Shown: positions 42,701 through 57,700 of the stretch, piece by piece
Numbering within the stretch: the first letter of the stretch is position 1
Layout: the number at the start of each line of letters is the position of its first letter
Assembly (NCBI GenBank): GCA_032622095.1
Contig: CP136065.1
Location: 249,177,474-249,241,473, forward strand
Length of the DNA: 64,000 nucleotides
Direction: 5' to 3'
Source of the DNA: Siphonodentalium dalli
Lineage: Eukaryota; Mollusca; Scaphopoda; Gadilida; Siphonodentaliidae
Notes under the pieces: generated by a model
What the model was told of the DNA's origin: nothing
The model's input: the letters and a program-made list of their open reading frames with translations, nothing else
Database searches by the model: none
Made by a program: the position numbers and the translations under genes

Positions 42701-45700
42701 ACACCTCGATTATTTGCAATGTTCTTGTCTGCCAATTTTGGAATATAGAGAAACTAAACATAAAAAAAAAAGAATCTTTGTGAAGAAACTTTTGTTTGAT
42801 GCTCTCTGAACAGAAGTCAGTATGTTGAAAACGATGTCTTATTTCAGAATTCCTCCAGAATGCCATCATTTGAAGCGAGTGAAGCACCGATGTCATTTTG
42901 GTGCATGTCCACCCTGTTCACAGATATGTCAGAAAAACCTAGTCAACTGTTGTCATATCTGTCCATGTGTCTGTCATTCTGCTGTTAAAGAAAAGAAAAA
43001 AGACAATGTATGTTCAGTTCTTCATTTGCATAATTTTTTTTCCCCATTTTATACATGTGTATCTTGTATGATATAATTAACAATGGATATGTAGAACATA
43101 TATATTATTTTTTAACATTATTCTATGGAGCCACTCTATGTAATTTGTACAACTTGTGCCGCCATCCCATAGATGGAATACAATATTTTACAACAGCGAA
43201 ATTGCTAAATACTGTTCAAAATCACTGCATTAGTTCTCAAAGATGCAAAATCTGATTAAGCGCCCATCAATTACTATTTATTTGGATTCGGGGGTAAAAA
43301 ATATTTGTTTCGAGTCGAGGAACCCACCTATCAAAGCTCAGAGTTAATAGATATTGATTTTTGAAATCTAATATTTTTCACCATCGAGACTTAATAATGG
43401 CCCAGTAAAAAGTCGATGAGCCAACGGTCTCGGACCAAATTGTGGATGAAGATGGATAACTCTAAAATCAAGAGGCTTTGTGTTGATAATAAGGCCAAAT
43501 TTCGTCAAACAATTTGTTGATAAATAACAGGTTTCGGGCAATTTTATAATAAAGTTGACAGTGGGTAGCATTATTTTTGGGTAATTAATCGATTCTGATA
43601 ACTGAAGCGGCATTTCTAAAAATGTTGTTGTTGGAATCTGATAATATGGGGACCATTGAATTGGATTGAGTACCTTTAACTGTAATCACTGAAATATCGA
43701 AGGAAATTCTGTAAGTTCATTAGTACTTGGCATCAATCTTGAGTTTAGTGCCTGTCATTTGCAGAATGAGGTCCCCAGAGGGTGAATTTAGTGATGCTAT
43801 CCCGCATAGCGGGCTACCATCACCAAATTCACCCTCTGGTGACCTCATTCTGCATGGTCTCATGCTATGGGAGACACAGACTCATTTTGAAGTTCCCAAA
43901 TGGTGAATATTGTGATGTACACCCATTGGGAACCTTGATTATACAATGTGTTGTCTGTAGAGGTGCCACGATTATTGATTTTGATAATCGATAATCAGTC
44001 GTCAATAATCGACTATAATTGATTAATCGTACCTAATATTAATAATAACAGTGGAATTATTCCGTAATATGACCTATTGGCTGGGTGCTGGTTCACTCAA
44101 TAACTGCACTGTCGCTTGTTGTTTGAGGCATCGGCTGATGTCATTTTTACGTTAATAAAGTGCATCATAAACCACTGTTAATGACTAATGAGCACAATGT
44201 ATTGAATACCAGCACAGTTCTCGGCGATGTTATGGTTATAATATTTTTGAGTTCATTAGAATGAACGTAGCGATTAATTTCAGTATATAAAACAATATAA
44301 AAGTAGGAATGAACGATGGACCGCCGGCGGTTCCTAAAAAAAGGAATCAAATGTTACAGAAACTATAAGTTTCATCAAACTTTCAGAGCGTGATTAACAA
44401 TCACAACTGTGTGCCCCCACCCACAAATTGCAGGACTCAGAACAAGCTAAGTATTTGATAATAGTCAGTTTCATTCAGCATTCACCACACGATATGTGAT
44501 AGCCTTTACTAGTAACTTCTACATGTAAGTATACATTTGTACTTATGCAAACAAAGTACACTCGCAATTAGATTGCGGAGAACGTCGCTGATTAAAATGC
44601 CGTATTTATTGGTTCCCTGGTTTTAGAGAGAATGTCAATCAACTTCCCATTGGTCCAATCAGATTCAAGGGCGAGTGCATTCAGTTCATTGAACAAGGTG
44701 ACAGTCAGCACATTTCAAAGACATAGTGCCACCTTTCAAGTATAAATATACAACAACGTCGCAATGTGTTCAAATCTGCAGTGCCGCCAATTTGTAGAAT
44801 ATACAACGACCCGACGAGAAACCATGTCGCATCATCAAATGAACAGCCGACTGTTTGCAACATATATTAGTAGTACTCATGTTATTGGAATCTCTTTGAT
44901 ACGCGATCAGAGGATGTTAACACCTCAGTTGTAGATTAAACTGTGTAAAAGACGGTATTCAATAATACTCGGCATTTTCTGACGTCCGAAATAAATAACG
45001 CAGATTAATCGACGATCAAAATGGTGATCGATTATCGGCTTTATCAACGGTTCATCGATTATACGATTAACCGTGGCACCCCTAGTCATCTGCCAGTTTG
45101 AGGATATAGAGAGAAACTGAACAAAAAGAAATAGTTCTAATCTATGTGAAGAAGTTTCTATAGAAATTTGATAATAAAGAAACTTTCCAGAAAAGATGAG
45201 GCCTAAGCAGAATGAGGTCCCCAGAGGGTGAATTTAGTGATGCTAGCCCGCTATGCGGGATAGTGTCTCTAAATTCACCCTCTGGGGACCTCATTCTGCA
45301 AATGACAGGCAGTGTAAACTCAGACTTGTTTGGCATTACTACCTTTTTCCATTTTACGTCACATATATGATTGTGGTTCATGTACAAGCCTTGAAATAGT
45401 GAATAGTTTGTCTGTCATTTGCAGAATGAGGTCCCCAAAGGATAGTGTTACCAAATGCACCGTCTGAGAACCTCATTCTGCTGAGGCCTCAACTGCTATG
45501 GAGGTCTAGGATCAGATTGAAGTTCCCCAGTTGAAGTTGGTGATGTGCATCCATTAGTCACCTTGATTATGCATTTTATCTTCTGCAAATTAGGGGATAT
45601 AGAAACTGAACAGAAAGGAAAAAAGTAGCTAAAAACAATGTAAATTTGAGACTATTGATACTTCCCAGAAGATGAGGCTTAAAGACCATTTAATACTATT

Positions 45701-48700
45701 CTAATTATTCAACACTTTTCTATTGCAGGTACCTCGTGCAGGTCCATGGGAAGGAAAGGCAACCATAAGGATTCAAACTGTTAATAAACCCTGTCCACCG
45801 TGTAAGGTTCCCACGACCATGGAGTGTCTGGGTAGACATGAGGTATGTTTCTGATTTGCTCTTTATCAAATGTATGCACAACCAGAATCACTAAGAAAAA
45901 ACAATGTAAAAAAAATAGATAGAATTTGTTTTTATTTTTAATATTTATAACTCTTCAATATAAGACATTATGCAGTTGTCGCCTGCTGTCGAGGGAGACA
46001 TTGAGATTTGTCACCCACTCGAATGTCTCCTGAGGAACGCAGCTCTGAGGGAGATATTCTGTTCTTGAGCGGGTGACTAATCTCAATGTCTCCCGAGAAG
46101 AAGGGCAACAACTGTTTTGTTATCCGATTACTTAACCCTTTACCCAACAAAGCGGCCAAAAACGCCCAAATAAAGCTTCAACAGCCTAAAATATCTTCGG
46201 TCTGTCTCAATAACACCATACAAATATGGATATCATTGGAACCGGTTCATTGACCACATTGTGATGGTTACAGTTATGCCCTGTGCCAATGCATTCTCTT
46301 ATATAGGTCGCCTCGCATATATACGAGAATGCATTGGCCTAAAAAAAATTGACACTTTTTACCATTTTTTCTTACATTCTTTAACAATTTTATGATTTTT
46401 TCTTACATTTTTAAACATTTTTTATAATATATTTCTACATTCTTTGACAATTTTATCATTTTTAATATGTGTTAAGCCAATGCATTCTCTTATATATGCG
46501 AGGCGACCTATGGTCGACTCGCATATATAAGAGAATGCATTGGCACAGGGCCGTTTTGTTGGGTAAAGGGTTAAGACAAATTCTTTGTCGTTCACCTGCA
46601 CGATGTTGCACTGAGTCTTTGCATCGCACGAGTGCTTCTCTCGTGATTATAGTTTCAGTAAATTTGTATTGTCTTATAGGATGTATATCATATTAGTTTA
46701 GTCCGAATGTTAGGATGTTGACAATCGCCTAAATTTACCATTATTTTGGTGGTTAAATCAGCTGTTTAAATCATCAAAACCACTCCATGAAATATGTAAA
46801 CCAAAAAGCAATAGCACTATGTTCTTCTGCAATTTGGCATATTTATGGGCAGGATGTCGTAATGTATGTGACATTGACATGTAAAGTTAATTTCATTATG
46901 ATCCTTCCCAAAAGCTATTGGGAAGTTGTCAGTTTCATAAATGCAATGAATACTCTCAAGAAAATACCACACAAAATACATCTATGTTATAATAATAACA
47001 ATGCAAATACGCCAAAGACATAAGGTATAAGCATACAGTCGAATCCTGTTCACGACAGAAGTATATATTACGTTGTACACCAGCACAATTTATAACCAAT
47101 CTACATCAAACCAGCGACTCGTTCAATATCGCACAATAATTTCGACAAGAATATATTCAATTACCCAGACGTTTCGATGGAAAAAGTATAGAATAGCACT
47201 TTCCCAATAAAAGTATCAATTTAAAGTTTGAATATTAGTGTCAACTAAATATATGTAAATTAGCCAATACAGATTAACGATTATGGTACGTATATATGAA
47301 ATACCTGAGTTACTGCTCTGTGTGTATGTGCGGGCTTGGAGATATTTTGCAATATATCATCAGGCAAGCAACAAAAACAATGTCACCCTGCTGTGTTATT
47401 TGTCGCCCGGCACATGACAGGACTTGGGCAAATTAGCAATGCAGACTGAATCGCCCTGCCATGGACTTTTTAACAGACAATAATATATTTTAAAGCACCG
47501 ATTAAAAGTATATAACCTTAATTTGATTGGCCGATGCAGTCAGGTGGGTTAGCTTGGACAAAATGGCAAATTATGAGCACATTTCACTGCGACAGCTCTT
47601 GCTTTTTTAAAGAATAAACGAAGATTTCCAATGTAACTTCACATGGTACAATCTTTAATTAGTTTTGGAAACTTTTATCTTAATTTTCCGATAAAAAGCT
47701 TACCTCTGCGAAACACTACTTATCTACATAGATGTGTTTTCAAATGTGCCAAAGCGGATGGCGATGTGTTTGACAACCGGAAAATTTGTTTTTGTATCAT
47801 AAACGCAAATTTACTCATCGCAGACGATTTTCCAGAAGCTAGATCTGGCAACAATAGCCACTTCTGGCTATAGTAGCTCCAGTTCAGGTTGACCCAGACC
47901 TGTTGATAGCCATCTAATACATTTGATATTTACAGCATGAGATGTGTTGTACTGATAGTCGTCTTATTCATATGATATTTAGCTGTAATTTCACTGGTTT
48001 CTTTTCATTACAGACTGGAACATTTGAGTGTGCACAGCTCAAGCCATTTTCTTGTGGTGCTAAATGTGGACGATTGCTAAAGTGTGCACATCATACTTGT
48101 AATCTAGAATGCCATGACATCATAGATGCTTCAGACACTGAAAAGGTTAGAGCAAATGTTACCTTCACATTGTACTATGGTCTTTATTTTAGAAAAAAAT
48201 ATCATTCCTTTGTCCAAGCTAATATAGGACTTAATTTGTGCTAGTTGATAGTAAAATTATGGATGTCCTGTTGTGTTTGATTGTGGGATGTAAAGAGATT
48301 TTGAATAGTGTCCCACTGAACTTAATGCCCCATTGTGGTTTGAAACCTGAAATTATTCTCCCTTTTTAGCTCAACTTTACTTTGTAAAGTTTGAGCTATT
48401 GCCATGGCTTGGTATCCGTCGTGCGTGTGTGTGTGCGTGATTCGTCAACAATTTCCTTTAGCACGGGCTACAGTTCGTACCTTTGGTCCGATTATTATGA
48501 AATTTGTCATGGATGTTGACATTGACATGTAGACGGGAACGAGTCATTTTGGTGTCATTAGGACAAAAAACATGGCAGCCAGCGGCCATCTTTGATTTCT
48601 AAATTTAACCCATTAGCACGGGCCACAGGTCGTACTCTTTGCCTAATCATCATGAAATTTGTCATGGATGTTAATATTGACATGTAGATGGGAACGAGTA

Positions 48701-51700
48701 ATTTTGGGGTCATTCGGCCAAAAAACATGGCCACCAGCAGCCATATTGGATTTTACTCTTTGTATGACTAAATTCTTTAGCACGGGCTACAGATCGTACC
48801 TTTTGTCTGATCATCATAAAATTTGTCATGGATGTTAACAATGACATGTAGATGGGAACGATTCATTTTGGGGTCATTCGGCCGAAAAACATGGCTGCCA
48901 GCAGCCATCTTGGATTTTACTCTTTGTATGACTAAATCCTTTAGCACGGGCTACAGGTGGTACCTTTAGTCTGATCATCATAAAATTTGTCATGAATGTT
49001 AATAATGACATGTAGATGAGAACGAGTCATTTTGGGGTCATTCAGCCAAAAAACATGGCCGCCAGCAGCCATCTTGGATTTTACTCTTTGTATGACTAAA
49101 TCTTTTAGCACGGGCTACAGGTGGTACCTTTAGTCTGATCATCATGACATTTGGCGTGGATGTTAATATTGACATGTAGATGGGACCGATTAATTTTGGG
49201 GTCATTCAGCCAAAAAACATTGCCGCAGCAGCCATCTTGGATTTTACTCTTTGTATGACTAAATCCTTTAGCATGGGCTACAGGTCATACCTTTAGTCTG
49301 ATCATCATAAAATTTGTCATGGATGTTAACAATGACATGTCGATGGGAACGAGTCATTTTGGGATCATTCGGCCGAAAAACATGGCCGCCAGCGGCCATC
49401 TTTGATTTCAAAATTCAATTCATTAGCACGGGCTATAGGTCGTAATGTTCGTCTGATCATCATGAAATTTGTCATGGATGTTAATATTGACATGTAGATG
49501 GGATCGATTAATTTTGGGGTCATTCGGCCAAAAAATATGGCCGCCATCAGCCATCTTGGATTTTACTCTTTGTATGACTAAATCCTTTAGCACGGGCTAC
49601 AGGTCGTACCTTTAGTCTGATCGTCATAAAATTTGTCATGGCTGTTGAAATTGGAATGTAGATCGGAACTAGTCATTTTGGGGTCATTCGGAAAAAAAAC
49701 ATGGCCGCCAGCGGCCATCTTGGATTTCAAAATTCAATCCATTAGCACGGGCTACAGGTCGTACTGTTCATCTGATCATCAAGACATTTGTCGTGGGTGT
49801 TAATATTGACTTGTAGATGGGAACGAGTAATTTTTGGGTCATTCTGCCAAAAAACATGGCCACTGGCAGCCATCTTAGATTTTACTCTTTGTATGACTAA
49901 ATCCTCTAGCACGGGCTACAGGTCGTACCTTTAGTCTGATCATCATAAAATTTGTCATGGCTGTTGAAATTGACATGTAGATGGGAACGAGTCATTTTGG
50001 GTTTATTCGGCATTAAAACATGGCTGCCAGTGGCCATTTTGGATTCTACTCTTTGCATGACTAAAGCTATCAAATGTTTTTGAATTGTTGGAAAACATAG
50101 CCGCCAGCAACCATCTTAGATTTTACTTTTTATATACATGTATATATATATCTTTTCATGTTGATAAACTAGTATTAGACATTCAACTTTCCACATTCCT
50201 AATCACTCCATCGACAGTAACACATTAAATTATTCCCTTTCCAAGTTGAGCTACAGTGTCATTGACACTTTCATTTTGTTATATCCTGGGCCCTGTACTA
50301 TAAACTTCTAATGTGTAAATTACAATACTTAACACAATACGGTAAAAATGAAAGTCAGTAGTTTATAACCCTGGGTGCTGATATTGATAATGTGCGAAGA
50401 TACAAATTTTATGAAAAATTTGGTTTGATTTTACTTCAACATGTATCAATAGAGGGCGATTCTTGTTACTCTATTTCTGATATGGTAACAATAGAAAGTG
50501 TTTGTGCGAAAACTTTTAAATTGCTGACTTTGACAAGAGTATAGTAAGAGGTAGATAGGTAACTTGTGCTATTGTCCACCTATCTTGTCCTTCCTTCCAA
50601 TTCATAGATATAATTTGGAGGTTCAAATGTGCCAAGTCGGTTTAGATCACTCATTTTAAATCACTAAAGCACATGAACTATTCGAAAAAGGTCTATTTTT
50701 CTTAAAATAGCATCTTTGATTGGCCAGAGAGCCACGCAACATATCCCATGTTTACGTCTAGACCCATCAACATTAGGGAAACCAAGACAACCGTTCCATC
50801 ATATCTAGCTGGTTTGCATTTTTTTGCTAATAATGACAAGGAATATCGGCAGAACATATATATAACATTAATAATGACAAGGAATATCGGCAGAACATAT
50901 ATATATACATTAATAATGACAAGGAATATCGGCAGAACATATATATATACATTAATAATGACGAGGAATATCGGCAGAACATATATATATACGTTAATAA
51001 TGACGAGGAATATCGGCAGAACATATATATATACGTTAATAATGACAAGGAATATCGGCAGAACATATATATATACGTTAATAATGATGAGGAATATCGG
51101 CAGAACATATATATATACGTTAATAATGACGAGGAATATCGGCAGAACATATATATATACATTAATAATGACGAGGAATATCGGCAGAACATATATATAT
51201 ACGTTAATAATGACGAGGAATATCGGCAGAACATATATATATACATTAATAATGACGAGGAATATCGGCAGAACATATATATTTACGTTTATATTGGCGT
51301 TGATTTACTGTAACATGATGTGACATTTTTTTGCTAATAATGACAAGGAATATCGGCAGAACATATATATATACGTTTATATTGGTGTTGATTGACTGTA
51401 ACATGATGTGACATTGACGGCTAATAATGACAAGGAATATCGGCAGAACATATATATATACGTTTATATTGGTGTTGATTGACTGTAACATGATGTGACT
51501 TGCTAATAATGACAAGGAATATCGGCAGAACATATATATTTACGTTTATATTGGTGTTGATTGACTGTAACATGATGTGACTTGCTAATAATGACAAGGA
51601 ATATCGGCAGAACATATATATATATACGTTTATATTGGTGTTGATTGACTAACATTTTTTTGCTAATAATGACAAGGAATATCGGCAGAACATATATATA

Positions 51701-54700
51701 TACGTTTATAATGACAAGGAATATCGGCAGAACATATATATATACGTTTATATTGGTGTTGATTGACTATAACATTTTTTTGCTAATAATGACAAGGAAT
51801 ATCGGCAGAACATATATATATATGTTTATAATGACAAGGAATATCGGCAGAACATATATATATACGTTTATATTGGTGTTGATTGACTGTAACATGATGT
51901 GACATTGACATTGACATTGCCGCATGTACATGTATACCGGGGTTATCCAATGTGACATTCACTGAGAAATACCATATTGGGGTATATATGCGGGTAATGA
52001 CTGTATTAGAGTTCAATCAAGTAATCACTCGTCAATGAGAAAAGTCATATCACAAAGACTATATTTATAGGTGATAATTGTTAGGGTTATAGAAATTAAA
52101 TGTTGTAATCACTCGTCAATGAGAAATAAAAATTATTAGAATTATCTCAGGTGGTGATTATATTAGGGAATATCAAGTTTGAATTACTAACATGGATGGG
52201 AATAGATGTAGATATTAACCCTTTACCCAACAAACCGGCCAAAACCGGCCAAATAAAGCTTCAACAGCCTAAAATATCTTCGGTCTGTCTCAATAAAACC
52301 ATACAAATATGGATATCATTGGAACCGGCTCCTTGACCACATTGTGATAGTTACAGTTATGCCCTGTGCCATAGGTCGCCTCGCATATATAAGAGAATGC
52401 ATTGGCCTAAAAATTTTTTTTAATTTTTTCTTACATTTTTTAACAATTAATATGTGTTAAGCCAATGTATTCTCTTATATATGCGAGGCGACCTATGGTC
52501 GACTCGCATATATAAGAGAATGCATTGGCACAGGGCCGTTCTGTTGGGTAAAGGGTTATGCCGCGACTCCAAACTGTCTCACCATATTACCATCACATCA
52601 ACAACAATAACTTGTAGAAGTTACTATAGCATTTTGTGTACTTTCTCTAACATTGTGTACATTCTCTAACATTGTGTAATCTTGTGTACTTTCTGTAATA
52701 TTGTGTAACTTTCTCTGTTTCAGGCTGGTGCTACGTGTCAAGGTTGTGATAAGAAATGCACTCAGCCACGCCCTGAAGGCTGTACACATACATGCTTATT
52801 AACGTGTCATCAGAAGGCATGCCCTCTGTGTAAATTAATGATAAGAATGAGGTGCCACTGTAGTAGTGTACAGAAGTATATCGCATGTAACCAATGGACA
52901 TCTGCTGATCCAAATGGCAAAGACAAACTTCGCGTATGTGGTGGTCCCTGTCCTAAGAAGGTGAGTTACTAGAGTAATTGGTTACTTTTGGTACAAAGGT
53001 ATCAAACTGATTAATTAACCCTCTCATTACTGAAATTTCGCGAAAACCCTGTGCAATGCATTCTCTTATATTTGCGAGTCTCCCATAGGCAGCTTATGTA
53101 AGACAATATATTGGGCTAACGATATTTACCTTGTCCTTGTAAGCCACTGCATTCTCTTATACAGACGATCCCACTTATTAACATAACGGATAAAAACATA
53201 TCCCGTTTATAACCATATTTTGTTCCTGCACCAAACCATTTACACTGTATTATATGTTAATTTCTACCCTCTAATAACATAAGATTTTGATAGACCACCG
53301 GTTATAAACATAGAAATATGCAATAACATGTTAGCCACACGGGTGAAACTATGCACACATGTCAGTTAATCGAGAGGCCATAATAGTTAATTATGTAATG
53401 CAATCAATGCAAAGACGGCAAACAAAGAGAAACAAGCTGTGAATGACCACATGTGCGCTTAAGATACTGATAGGCCTGCCCTTGGCTGCCAGCTAATTGG
53501 TTTTTATCACTTACAATCCGGCATGTGTGCTCTTTTTAATCCATTTACAATGGGACTTGAATGTACTTTGACAGGGCTTCGAATTCCGTGTCCGCAACGT
53601 TCATATGTCGCGACATTGCATCACCGAGATCACGCTTAAAATAAGAACCTAATTTATAGGAAACGGATGAGTATGTTTACTTAAACCCGGTGACATAGTC
53701 CCACGCTGTCTGACTCATATCATATAAAACTCAAGCCATACTTTCTCTCATCATAACCTTCCAAAATGTCTAAACGTAAACGTAACGATTTGTCACTCGG
53801 TGTTAAATACGAAGTTGTTAAATTGCTTGAGCAAAAGCTGTACACACAGACTGAGTTAGCGAAGAAATTTGCGTGTTCACAAACGCAGATTTCTTACATC
53901 AGCAACAAACGCGACGAGATTAAATGTATGAAATGTATGAAACAAAGGAGAATCACGACAGGAAGCGACAGCGATTAGGCAAAGATGCGATGGTTGAAGA
54001 AGCGCTGAATACGTGGGTAGAGAATGTTCGTAGCCGGGATCTTCCACTATCTGGAGAGATAATCATGGACAAATAAAAAAAACTCGCCAAACACCTAGAC
54101 AAAGAATTCAATCCAACAACTGGGTGGCTGTGTCGATGGCAGAAAAGAAACTCGATAGTTTTTAAGCGCTTCCACGGAGAGAAAAAAGATGCTGATGTTC
54201 GTGCTGCTGAAAAGTGGCTGGACGAGGAAGTGCAAACGCTTCTTGACAAATATTCTCCAGACGACATCTACAATGCTGATGAGACCGGTCTCTATTATCG
54301 CGCGTTACCGAGTGGGACTCTTTGTAAAAAATCGGACAAAGTAAGTGGTGGGAAAAAATCTAAAGAAAGATACACAGTGCTCGTGTGTTGCAACATGTCA
54401 GGAAGTGATAAACGGAAACTTCTTATCATAGGAAAATCAAAAGATCCACGCTGTTTTTAGGGGAGTTTGCGTGTTACCAGTCACCTACAAAAACAATAAA
54501 AATTCCTGGATGACGGCAGTTCTCTTTACGGATTGGTTGACACAATTAAACAAGAACATGAAACGTCAAAAGAGGAAAGTTTTGCTCATGGTAGATAATT
54601 GCAGCGCACATCCACAAGACTGTGTTTCAAAATTTTCCAACATCGACCTTGTTTTCCTGCCGCCTAACACGACATCTATCATTCAGCCTTGCGATCAAGG

Positions 54701-57700
54701 AATAATCGCCAATTTAAAACAAATATACAGAAAAGAGATCGTTCGAAAGGTTAATGAAGAAATAGATTCCGACGAAACTGTGACCGCGGGTAGCATTGCA
54801 AAAAAACTTAACCTTCTGGAGTCGATTCACATGCTAACAGAATCGTGGACTAATCACGTTAAACCGCAAACAATTTCCAATTGTTTCAGAAAAGGTGGTT
54901 TCATTCTGAAAGATGAGACAATTGACGACAGTGTGGGTCAGGTAGAATGTGTCACATCTGATGACCTTGATCTACCGGGATCATTGAACAAGGAAGATGT
55001 GGACAAATTTATTTCTGAGGAGGTTGCGGTAGAAACTGTTGGAGCACCCACCGACGAAGAGATATGCCAGGAAGTTATCGACAACCACACAGAAAATCAC
55101 GAGGACAGCGACGATGACGATGAAGAAATTAGAATTCCAATAACAACATCAGAAATGAGGGAGACATATAAAACACAACGACAGTTTTTAAAAGGAAAAC
55201 GATATTCCGTGATTTAGTTTTCCAAACTTTTATGAAAACCAAAAAGCATTCCAGGAATGGTGTCGTAAGAACACGCGGCAAGGAAAAATCACAGAATTCA
55301 TCAATTGGATACCTTGAACAATTGTGCTACTGTGTGTGTAATGTTTATGTAATAATTTTATTTGTTTTATTGTTTTAATGTTTGTTTGACAGATGATAAT
55401 AAATAATGAAAGTAAAAGTAAAGCTTGTTTTTTTTTGTGGAATTCCCAGCGGGAAATCCCCTATTCACTACAGATAGAGTTACTCCTCCTGACTTGTAAC
55501 CGGATGTCGAATTTAGTGAAAATGGCAGCCGACTCGCGGCGCTTAAATTGACTTGTTTCTGGTTCTTTTTCATGCATAATACATGCATAAAGATTGATTC
55601 TATAATCATTCATTAAAGTTATGTTGTGTCAAGTTAATTTTGGTGACATAAAAAGAAGAATATTAGAAAAAATAAATAAAACAACCGTCATATTAAATGA
55701 TTGATGATGGCGACGGAAAACGTGGTCAAATGTCCATAGAAATTACACACAAAATGGGCCAAATATCGGAATCCCGCACATTAACATACACGCTTATTAA
55801 CATAGATTCCTCTTGCACCGAGGCTATGTGATAAAGCGGGATTAACTGTATATGGGAGACTCGCATATATACTGATGCGAGAATGCACTGGCACAGGATC
55901 TTTAAATGCCGCTGCGCTGCTCCCATCATGAAAGGATTAACCAAAGTGGGGAGGGGTGAGCACCCTTCTTTTCTGGTCCCTAGAATTATTTAATATCAAT
56001 CAACAGGGTTTGTACACAAAATGAAAAGTTCTTAAATTTTGATCCACTCCTTTAAAAGTGCTTAAATCGATTTCTTCCTTTAACCCTTTCAGTGCCAAGT
56101 CCGATTTTTGTATCAACCCATATTTCCTTGATCATTTTTCAAATTTATTGATTATAATAATGTGATACATTGATGGAAAGAGCTCTCAGAGCTCTTTCCA
56201 TCAATGTATAACGTTATTATAATCAATAAATTTGAAAAATGATCAAGGAAATATGGGTTGATACAAAAATCGGACTTGGCACTGAAAGGGTTAAAAAGTA
56301 CTTAATAATCAACCACTATCCTTGAAAAGTCCTTAAATTCCACATAAAATGGTTCACATGTGTCAATTTATTGGAAATCTCAAGTAAAAACCTCGAGCAT
56401 ACAGCCAATATTAATATCATTGATGTCGGTTACTATAAATATGTTCATTTCACCATGTTGAACATTGTAAACTGACTTAAGAGTGATGTGTTTATTGAAG
56501 GTTACGATAGTAAAATAGTCCTTAAAAACTCTTTACCAAGTCCTCAAAATATGATCCCAAGAATCACGTACAAACCCTGATCGATAAACGATACACCAGG
56601 AAACAGCCAAACACACGTTAATTAACTAACCCTACTTAGCACGTTAGCAGGTGAATCAGTGTGGCTCACCTGTCATCGTCCAGTCGGGAGTCGTATATGC
56701 GTGTGGCTCACCTGTCATCGTCTGGTCGGGAGTCATACTTTTGCAAGAATTTTTGTTCTTTTTCTTAATAAAATCCATTGACCCACAAAAAAGGCACCTC
56801 GCTTCAGGGAATGTTGGGTCTACGACATTTTCAATGCTCTTTCATTATGGACATTCAGGATTTTCCATGTTTCAATGAATTTAGAATTTTCCATACTTTA
56901 ATAACATGTAGGATATGCATTCAGGATTTTCCATGTTTCAATGAATTTAGAATTTGACATGCTTTAATAACATGTATTATTAATTAGCTATAGGTTATCG
57001 GCCGCAATAAGTTGAAAGCTGCCCACATCATAAGTAGCATCGGCCAATAAGTGGAAAACATGGCCAATAAGTAAAAAAAAGTCGGCCAATAAATAGAAAG
57101 GCGACCAATAAGTCAACGGTTACGTAAATGACGTCATACGTATTTAACTCGATCAGGCAAAGAATATTGGGTTGACAAAAGATAGATTGCAGTTGATTTT
57201 GGATGAATTATGGACAGTCACTGTTTTTTTGGGAGTAAATATATGGAAACAACCAATTAATAACATATATGATTTGTCATAATTTTGATCAGCGATTATG
57301 AATTTAGAATTTGTCATGCTTTATTAACATGTAGATTTTGACATAATTTCGATCAGCGATTATGAATTTAGAATTTGACATGCTTTTGATCGGCGATTAT
57401 GAATTTAGAATTTGACATGCTTTTGATCGGCGATTATGAATTTAGAATTTGACATGCTTTTGATCGGCGATTATGAATTTAGAATTTGACATGCTTTTGA
57501 TCGGCGATTATGAATTTAGAATTTGACATGCTTTTGATCGGCGATTATGAATTTAGAATTTATCATGCTTTATTAACATGTAGATTTTGACATCATTTTG
57601 ATCAGCGATTATGAATTTAGAATTTGTCATACTTTTGATCGTCTATTGCAGCTAACTTGTGGCCATCTGTGCAGCCTGTTCTGCCACCCCGGTGATTGCA

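Larger units (their letters stand above)
53020..55936. mobile_element. TTAA-flanked hairpin MITE (second family) split by a Tigger element
   Basis: TTAA|CCCTCTCATTAC at 53016 and CTCCCATCATGAAAGGA|TTAA at 55937-55940. Palindrome pieces (GTGCAATGCATTCTCTTATA at 53050; GCCACTGCATTCTCTTA at 53143; TATGGGAGACTCGCATATA after 55850) belong to one hairpin MITE. The MITE was opened by the insertion at 53162-55848. Confidence 0.75.

Noticed and set aside
50748-51533. 191- and 149-codon repeat proteins
   Set aside because: The 42-bp period is divisible by three, so frames stay open. Highly periodic, with no independent start context or homology.
53953-54267. Minus-strand 104-codon ORF
   Set aside because: Antisense shadow of the Tigger transposase.
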